NCBI RefSeq assembly: GCF_954871325.1
Contig: NC_088776.1
Span: forward strand, 29,312,508-29,376,507
Length of the DNA: 64,000 bases
Origin: Gordionus sp. m RMFG-2023
Taxonomy: Eukaryota; Nematomorpha; Gordioida; Chordodea; Parachordodidae
Reading direction: 5' to 3'
Shown here: positions 59,901 through 64,000 of the stretch, one piece after another
Layout of the letters: each line of letters starts with the position of its first letter
Position numbering within the stretch: the first letter of the stretch is position 1
Notes under the pieces: model-generated
What the model saw: only the letters and a program-made list of their open reading frames with translations
The model's database searches: none
What the model was told of the DNA's origin: nothing
Made by a program: the position numbers and the translations under genes

Positions 59901-62900
59901 TATTTATTTTTATGTTTGTATTTGTGGCTAATAAATTTATATTTAATTTTTTGTCAGTACGCTATTTTCAAATTGGTGCCTGAAAGTCGTGCTATCTAAA
60001 AATAAACTTTCCTAGATAAAATAAACATTCTTAAAGCAAGATTGTAATTTTCAAAAATATATGTTATCGTCAATGAATATTTTTTATTAACTTTAAATCA
60101 TTTTTTGAGCACTTTTTTAAATTTAAAAATCAAATTTTACCAGAAATCACCATGTTTGTATACTATGATTTTCAGACAATTTTGCAATGAACTTTAGAAT
60201 CAAATATAATTTATATTCGTTTTTCCATAGTTTTTTATATAAATTATAATTGGCTTAAAGGTTAACGGCAAGATTCTCTACAATTGATAAGATAGGTATT
60301 CAAAACATGCTGGATTATATTTCTGGTAAAATCAGATTCTTAAATTAAAAATCGCTCTCAGGAAATGATTAAAGTTGAAAAAAAGACCTATTGTCGGAAA
60401 AACACATTGCAGCTAACATATACGAATATAAATACAGATGTCAAAAAAAAGTATTGAGTATAAATATATTTTTTAAAAAATGTAATTTAAATACTAAACC
60501 TATAAAAAATTGAAAATAGTATATAAATTTGACGAGTACTTTTTGCAAGACGATTTTTACAAGTAACACTGATTTTTTTTTTACTTTGATTTTTTATTAT
60601 TATTAACTATATTCGAAAATTCTAATAATTACAGGGTTCACCATCCAAAAAAAAATAAGTTCCGATCAAAAAAGGAAAAGGGTCAATTTAACAAGTAGGT
60701 CGGATCAAATAATTAAAAGATATAGTATTAAAAATACTTACAAAAAAATTATTTACTTGCTCAAAAGAATTGAATTTTGGTTTTCAAATAAAATATCATT
60801 TCTATGCCTTGGCATAATTATATCTTTGCTCTCATCTTTTAAATACCTAGCAAAATCTTGCTATGGGACCTAATGAGATAATATCATAAGGGTATTTGCA
60901 GGATTTTATAAATATTATTTTAGCTGATAAAAATTCTCTTTTAACTATCTTTTCCACCAAAAATAAATATAATTTATGTTATAAATAATAATTTAAAAAG
61001 GTATAAGTTATTGTTTTTCCAAATAATTATAATTGAATGTGAATGTTATATTTCCTTCATATACTTTTAATATACGAAATGTTTTTAAAAAAATCAGGAG
61101 GTATGAAGGTCTCGGGTCAAAAAATAAATCTATTTCGCAGATCTCTTTATTTTGAATAATAAAATATTATACGAAAGATATTTATTATTGGAAATTTGTT
61201 AATTATAAATATCCAAGGGGCATTTGCCCCAACTGCCCTTCAGTTTAATTAATATATTTAATAGAAATTCGGAATATTTTAGTATAAAAGGTGAAAATAT
61301 CCTGTTATTGTTAAATTGGCAACGAATTTTTAACCATAATTTGTAATTTCGTATAGCGCCAACAATTTTATGCAAATAAAAATTTTAATTTTTGGTAAAA
61401 ATGCATTATATATGTCGTGTAGTAAAGGTATCAGAACTATCTGGGATCATCATGGATTTTAAAGGGATCGCTTTAATAATTCAATTTTTTTGAACCATGA
61501 TAAATAATAATCTTAATTTAAAATGCGTTTTACGATAGTTTTACTTTATTTTTAAAAATTTTATTGTTATATATTTATTTTCAAAGTTTTTTTTTGGGGG
61601 GGGGGGAGGTTATGAAAGTAGATATGTCGAATATAGGGAATCAATCGATAACTAATCAAAAGATCTATTCAACTAGAGGGGTTAACATTTCCCTGTTAAT
61701 GGGCGACTAGGTCTGAGGGGGCAGGAATATTTTTAAAACATAATATCGATATGGATATCAAATAAAAGCTAATTTGAATATCCTTTGATTGAAAGTATTC
61801 ATTATTGGCTTTGATGGGTAGGACTTGGTCTAGGGGTGGGAATGGGGCGGGGAGGTGGTAAAAAATATAAGATTATGGGTATCAAATAAAAGATAATTAA
61901 AATATTTTTTATTGTAATAATAATAATCACTCAAAGTGGGCGGGGACCTGGAGGGGTTAGGAATAACATAAAATATCGATATGGGTATCAAATAAAAGTT
62001 AATTTAATTATTTTTGTTTGAAATTATTCATTCTTTGTTTTGATTAGATATGACTTAATCTGGGGGGGGGAGGTAAAAAATTTATTTTGATATGGGCATC
62101 AAATAAAAGGTAATTTAAATATTTTTTATAATCACTCATAGCGGGTTGGCAACAATAAATATCGATATGGGCATCAAATAAAAGAAAATTTAAATATCTT
62201 TTGATTGAAGGTATTCATTCTTGGTCTTGGTCGGTAGGGGGTCTAGGGGTGAATAGAGTAGGGAGGGGGATAAAAAATATTTAAATAAAAGGTAATTAAA
62301 ATATTATTTATTGTAATAATAATCTCTCAAAGTGGGTGGGTCTAGCCCCTGGGGGGATCAAGAATTTTCAACACAAAATAACAATAGGTACCAAATAAAA
62401 GGTAATTAAAATATCTCTTGATTGTTATAATTATACTCTAAGTAGACATTCTATACCAAGCTCATCCTATAATGACAATGAATTCATAATTTATTTTTTT
62501 TCTGATGAAAATTAATGAATATTTACTAACTCTAGCCTACTAATTTTACTCTTCATTTTTATATATTTTTTATTTTAAATAAGATTTCACCATAATTTCT
62601 AATCTGACTTGCACAAATTATATCTGCTTTATAACCATAATAGTACTAATGAACCTGAGGGTATAATGATTGCTCACAAAATAAGTAGGGGGAATTCCTA
62701 CGAATCATTTAATATTAAATTATTTCATTGGGGATCACGTATTGATCCTAATAAATAAAAATGTAGATCAAATCTATACCCCAAAATATTGAAGTCAAAA
62801 TTATCCAAATGGGGGCAAGAAACTATAGGTTGGATCTAATTTGGAAAAAATTGATTCCCCGTTTTAAAAAACGAACGTTTACAAATCAATAAAACCATTC

Positions 62901-63981
62901 TTAATAAACTTATCTCCATAAAAGCAGATCAAGAAGTGCATCTTCTTATGGTAATTGGAAATTAATTTGAATTTCCAAAAAAGTTGCAACAATAAGAGAT
63001 GCCAATGTTATAAAAATGGCATTAATTATAGTGACAAAATGTCACCTAAGGGTCCATTCCATGTCAAATGAGCAAAAAAATCAAGATTTTCGGCCGACCC
63101 CTTTCAATTTCGATAAAAAGTTGTAGACTGGATATATATGTTCCCATTAGATTATAAACAAAATTTTAGCGCATTAGCAACTATATTAGCTGAGATAATC
63201 GGGTTTAAAGGTCCAAAAGACGTCTTTTTTTGCTTTTTACTGATGTTAAATAATTAGTTTTTAATTTAAAACTAAATATGATCAAATATTGAATCTAATA
63301 TCAATAGCTAAGTTAATAATTGATAATTATGGTGAAAGCATTAAAATAATATTTAAATTAGCTTTTATTTGATATCCATATCGAGATTTTATGTTGAAAA
63401 ATATTCCTGACCCCTCCTGGTCCTAGACCCGTCCACTTTGAGTGATTATTATTATTACAATAAAAAAATATTTTAATTACCTTTTATTTGATACCCATAT
63501 CAATATCTTTTATTTTTTCCCACTTACCCACCCCCACCCACCCCTTCACCAAGTTCTACCCATTAAGACCAGGAATAAATATTTTCAATTAAAAGATATT
63601 TAAATTAGCATATTTTGAAACTATTGATATAATTTTTATTTTGTCTATATATTGAGGTCTAATTAACTTGCCGATTATTTTAAATCTTGTTAATAGTCTC
63701 TTCCATCACTTCGTTCATACTTTTTTAATTTTTAAATATCAATATACATTTTTGAGATAGTGGAAAAGTTAATGATGAAGACGAGATAGTAGTTGCGACG
63801 ACAAGATTAGAAACAATGCTAGGGGATACGGGCATCGCTGTTAATCCTCAGGATAAAAGATACTCTAAATATTTATCTCATAATGAATCACCTTATAAAT
63901 ATCAAGTTATTCATCCTTTCTCCAAAGATAGACTGATTCCTATCGTTTTCGATAAAGCTATTGATATTCATTTTGGAACTG
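44921..63981 (+). CDS. VARS1: Cytosolic-type valyl-tRNA synthetase, N-terminal half
   Basis: Charges tRNA-Val with valine and edits mischarged threonine. Exons, all GT-AG and in phase: 44921-45025, 45069-45144, 45186-45286, 45411-45520, 54731-54904, 54956-55037, 55080-55199, 55265-55379, 63757-63981. Exons 1-2 encode a lysine-rich extension ending [12 protein letters not shown]. Exon 3 gives [20 protein letters not shown]. Exon 4 has the class I signature [15 protein letters not shown] (HIGH variant HLGH). Exon 5 reads [17 protein letters not shown]. Exons 6-8 read [27 protein letters not shown] and FAYKV. Exon 9 enters the editing domain ([17 protein letters not shown]). Exon 9 start is taken after GAG at 63756; TAG at 63760 would break the frame. 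KMSKS and the rest lie beyond the window. There is no GST-like domain or obvious mitochondrial leader. Introns 4 (9.2 kb) and 8 (8.4 kb) are transposon-filled; the others are 41-124 bp. Confidence 0.95.
46600..48001 (-). mobile_element. hAT (AGTAGC family), copy 2, inverted inside copy 1
   Basis: The duplication AAAAATAC is perfect (46592-46599, 48002-48009). The ends are CAGTGTTGTTAAACACTAC and complement CAGTATTGTTAAAATAGC. On the minus strand [17 protein letters not shown] (near 47180-47240) and [20 protein letters not shown] (near 46880-46940) identify a hAT transposase; several stops break it. One member of the family has thus jumped into another in opposite orientation. Confidence 0.88.
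48544..49234 (-). mobile_element. hAT element (CAGGGTTG ends) with BED remnant
   Basis: The duplication GTAAAAAA is perfect (48536-48543, 49235-49242). The ends are CAGGGTTGTGCATTTGACC and complement CAGGGTTGGCAAGTCAG. Subterminal GGTCAAAT motifs are repeated. A broken BED-type N-terminus is faintly readable on the minus strand near 49000-49110. Confidence 0.85.
49430..49605. mobile_element. MITE of the TAGTGTTGTTAAAC family
   Basis: Flanks GCCAGGAT (49422-49429) and GCCTGGAT (49606-49613) are an 8-bp duplication with one change. The right end, read from its complement, is TAGTGTTGTTAAAAG; the interior GGCTCGTTTTGAGCC matches 5652-5877. Confidence 0.8.
50111..51318 (-). mobile_element. hAT element, copy B (GGGCGTGAA family)
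   Basis: The left end AAGGTGGGCATGGGCGCGGG and the right end with GAGCGTGAACATAAATTTC (complement) match copy A at 6020-7988. The transposase C-terminus is readable on the minus strand (CTCTAATAAGCG region near 50410 and 50510). It is shortened relative to copy A, with a 96-bp tandem duplication at 50345-50440 / 50441-50536. Confidence 0.7.
51321..51597. repeat. 185-bp-spaced duplication at a GGCGTAGC-type transposon end
   Basis: CTTTTGAACGTATAATCTAA with a following TTTGCTCTGGGGG tract occurs at about 51325 and again at about 51510. The right end reads AAGTAGCTACGCCACTATAG, a terminus like the one at 41500-41650. Confidence 0.6.
52060..52490 (+). pseudogene. hAT transposase fragment, copy 2
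   Basis: 52069-52230 reads [20 protein letters not shown], then [16 protein letters not shown], a conserved region of hAT transposases of the TTF/DUF4371 type. After a frame break, 52308-52490 continues with [20 protein letters not shown]. It is better preserved than copy 1 but lacks both ends. Confidence 0.7.
52836..53031. mobile_element. GC-rich hAT MITE inside hAT copy 2
   Basis: It starts CAGAGCCCTGCAAAAATAC and ends GGGCCTGCAGTTCTCTG. It occupies the same site as 18463-18813 in copy 1, after AAGAATAA, but is shorter by internal loss. Confidence 0.75.
53700..53945. repeat. Degenerate minisatellite, CTTTTCCTTTTTTGA units
   Basis: About ten units of 20-30 bp share ACTTTTCCTTTTTTGAT with variable linkers. 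A reverse-complement echo (GATCAAAAAAGGAAAAGGG) lies near 60663. Confidence 0.7.
54430..54700. mobile_element. GC-richer MITE next to ValRS exon 5
   Basis: AGATCGGCC, CCGATCTCGGCC, GCCCGGCCCG and GAACCGGGCC blocks in AT-rich DNA suggest a hAT-type MITE. The right edge lies only about 30-60 bp from the exon-5 acceptor, so it may crowd the branch point region. Boundaries are uncertain. Confidence 0.4.
55400..57735 (+). mobile_element. Decayed hAT with DUF4371-type transposase
   Basis: A C-rich end (GTTAGACACTGCCCCCCTGC) lies near 55427. On the + strand at about 56885-57110 the frame reads [20 protein letters not shown], then [19 protein letters not shown] and [14 protein letters not shown], matching the ADETxD and DGAxxMSG regions of DUF4371/ZMYM-like hAT transposases. 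Stops are frequent; the terminal repeats and target duplication were not identified. Confidence 0.55.
57740..59515 (-). mobile_element. hAT-like remnant split by a younger hAT
   Basis: GGGAGAAATTT and TTTTGCGGG motifs occur at both ends (57770-57800 and 59388-59450). The right end reads GAGACCTGGCAACCCTA, complement TAGGGTTGCCAGGTCTC. A minus-strand frame at 57955-58254 ([35 protein letters not shown]) resembles the middle of hAT transposases. The element 58569-59312 interrupts it. Confidence 0.45.
58569..59312 (+). mobile_element. hAT element (CAGGGATCCAAACCGAACCG ends)
   Basis: The duplication AAAATAAT is perfect (58561-58568, 59313-59320). The right end is TTTGGATCCCTG. Multiple GAACCGAACC subterminal motifs are present. 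The transposase C-terminus remains near 58880-59020: [19 protein letters not shown], then ENILIVRLI. The rest of the gene has been deleted, so it is non-autonomous. Confidence 0.9.
59516..60059. other. AT-rich intron DNA, nothing recognised
   Basis: It lies in ValRS intron 8. No repeat family or coding region is recognised. Confidence 0.35.
60060..60420. mobile_element. Foldback MITE (TATGTTATCGTCAATG ends)
   Basis: The left arm (60060-60165) and right arm (60290-60420) pair, for instance AAATTTTACCAGAAAT with ATTTCTGGTAAAATC. The right end CATTGCAGCTAACATA is shared with 5956-8217. This is the uninterrupted copy of that family. Confidence 0.7.
60421..61569. other. AT-rich intron DNA
   Basis: Still ValRS intron 8. 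Apart from a short minisatellite echo near 60655-60690, nothing is recognised. Confidence 0.35.
61570..63610. mobile_element. Foldback element with tandem-repeat arms
   Basis: The left arm (about 61735-62440) has seven units of 75-130 bp marked by ATGGGTATCAAATAAAAG followed by TAATTTAAATATTTTT and G-rich linkers (GGGGTGGGAATGGGG, CTAGGGGTG). The right arm (about 63355-63600) has the complement twice (CTTTTATTTGATACCCATAT) with CCCACCC linkers. The centre (62450-63350) has no gene. The organisation parallels 32391-35895 but the sequence is unrelated. Confidence 0.7.
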
Positions 63982-64000
63982 GTTAAAAAAATACTAAATA

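Noticed and set aside
1-64000. Bacterial-type features (operons, ribosome binding sites, riboswitches)
   Set aside because: Spliced genes, hAT/Tc1/MULE elements and polyadenylation signals show a eukaryotic nuclear genome.

Overview
The window is strongly AT-rich eukaryotic DNA. It is built from a few animal-type genes that are swamped by decayed transposons. Two conserved host genes on the + strand anchor it: the C-terminal half of Ku80 (XRCC5, about 9.8-20.5 kb) and the N-terminal half of cytosolic valyl-tRNA synthetase (VARS, 44.9 kb to the right edge). Both have GT-AG introns. Introns are either very short (about 40-125 bp, one near 380 bp) or swollen to 8-9 kb by insertions. The ValRS protein looks metazoan rather than fungal. 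An invertebrate with a fast-evolving, repeat-rich genome fits; no species can be named from the sequence.

Layout. 0-3.3 kb: a fossil retroelement (RT and RNase H) folded into a near-perfect palindrome with 979-bp arms. 3.3-9.8 kb: MITEs and a hAT nested in a foldback repeat. 9.8-20.5 kb: Ku80. Its 9.3-kb second intron holds a nest of insertions: a GC-rich hAT MITE is split by a Ginger-like element (integrase plus OTU protease). That element carries a BED-finger hAT in its integrase and another hAT in its right terminal repeat, and the second hAT holds a further GC-rich hAT. The last Ku80 exon is itself cut by a 131-bp insertion. 20.6-31.6 kb: a Tc1 element, hAT remnants, a FLYWCH-MULE, a 14-bp minisatellite and a hAT with intact 8-bp target duplications. 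31.6-36.5 kb: an OTU-domain gene split by a 3.5-kb foldback element. 36.5-42.8 kb: satellite repeats, MITEs and a hAT inside another repeat.

42.9-44.9 kb holds the most unusual part. A small minus-strand gene has a FLYWCH zinc finger followed by a tandem array of 66- and 57-bp mini-exons, each a multiple of three in length, separated by 40-44-bp introns. It is divergent from ValRS across 142 bp. A second, opposite-strand array of 30-bp mini-exon-like units lies next to it, and a 42-bp block is shared upstream of both arrays.

44.9-64 kb: ValRS, nine exons visible, covering the N-terminal extension, HIGH motif and start of the editing domain. Two giant introns hold hAT nests, minisatellites and a tandem-repeat foldback element. 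Apart from Ku80, ValRS, the FLYWCH gene and a few weak exon candidates, every recognisable coding piece belongs, or probably belongs, to a mobile element and nearly all are broken.
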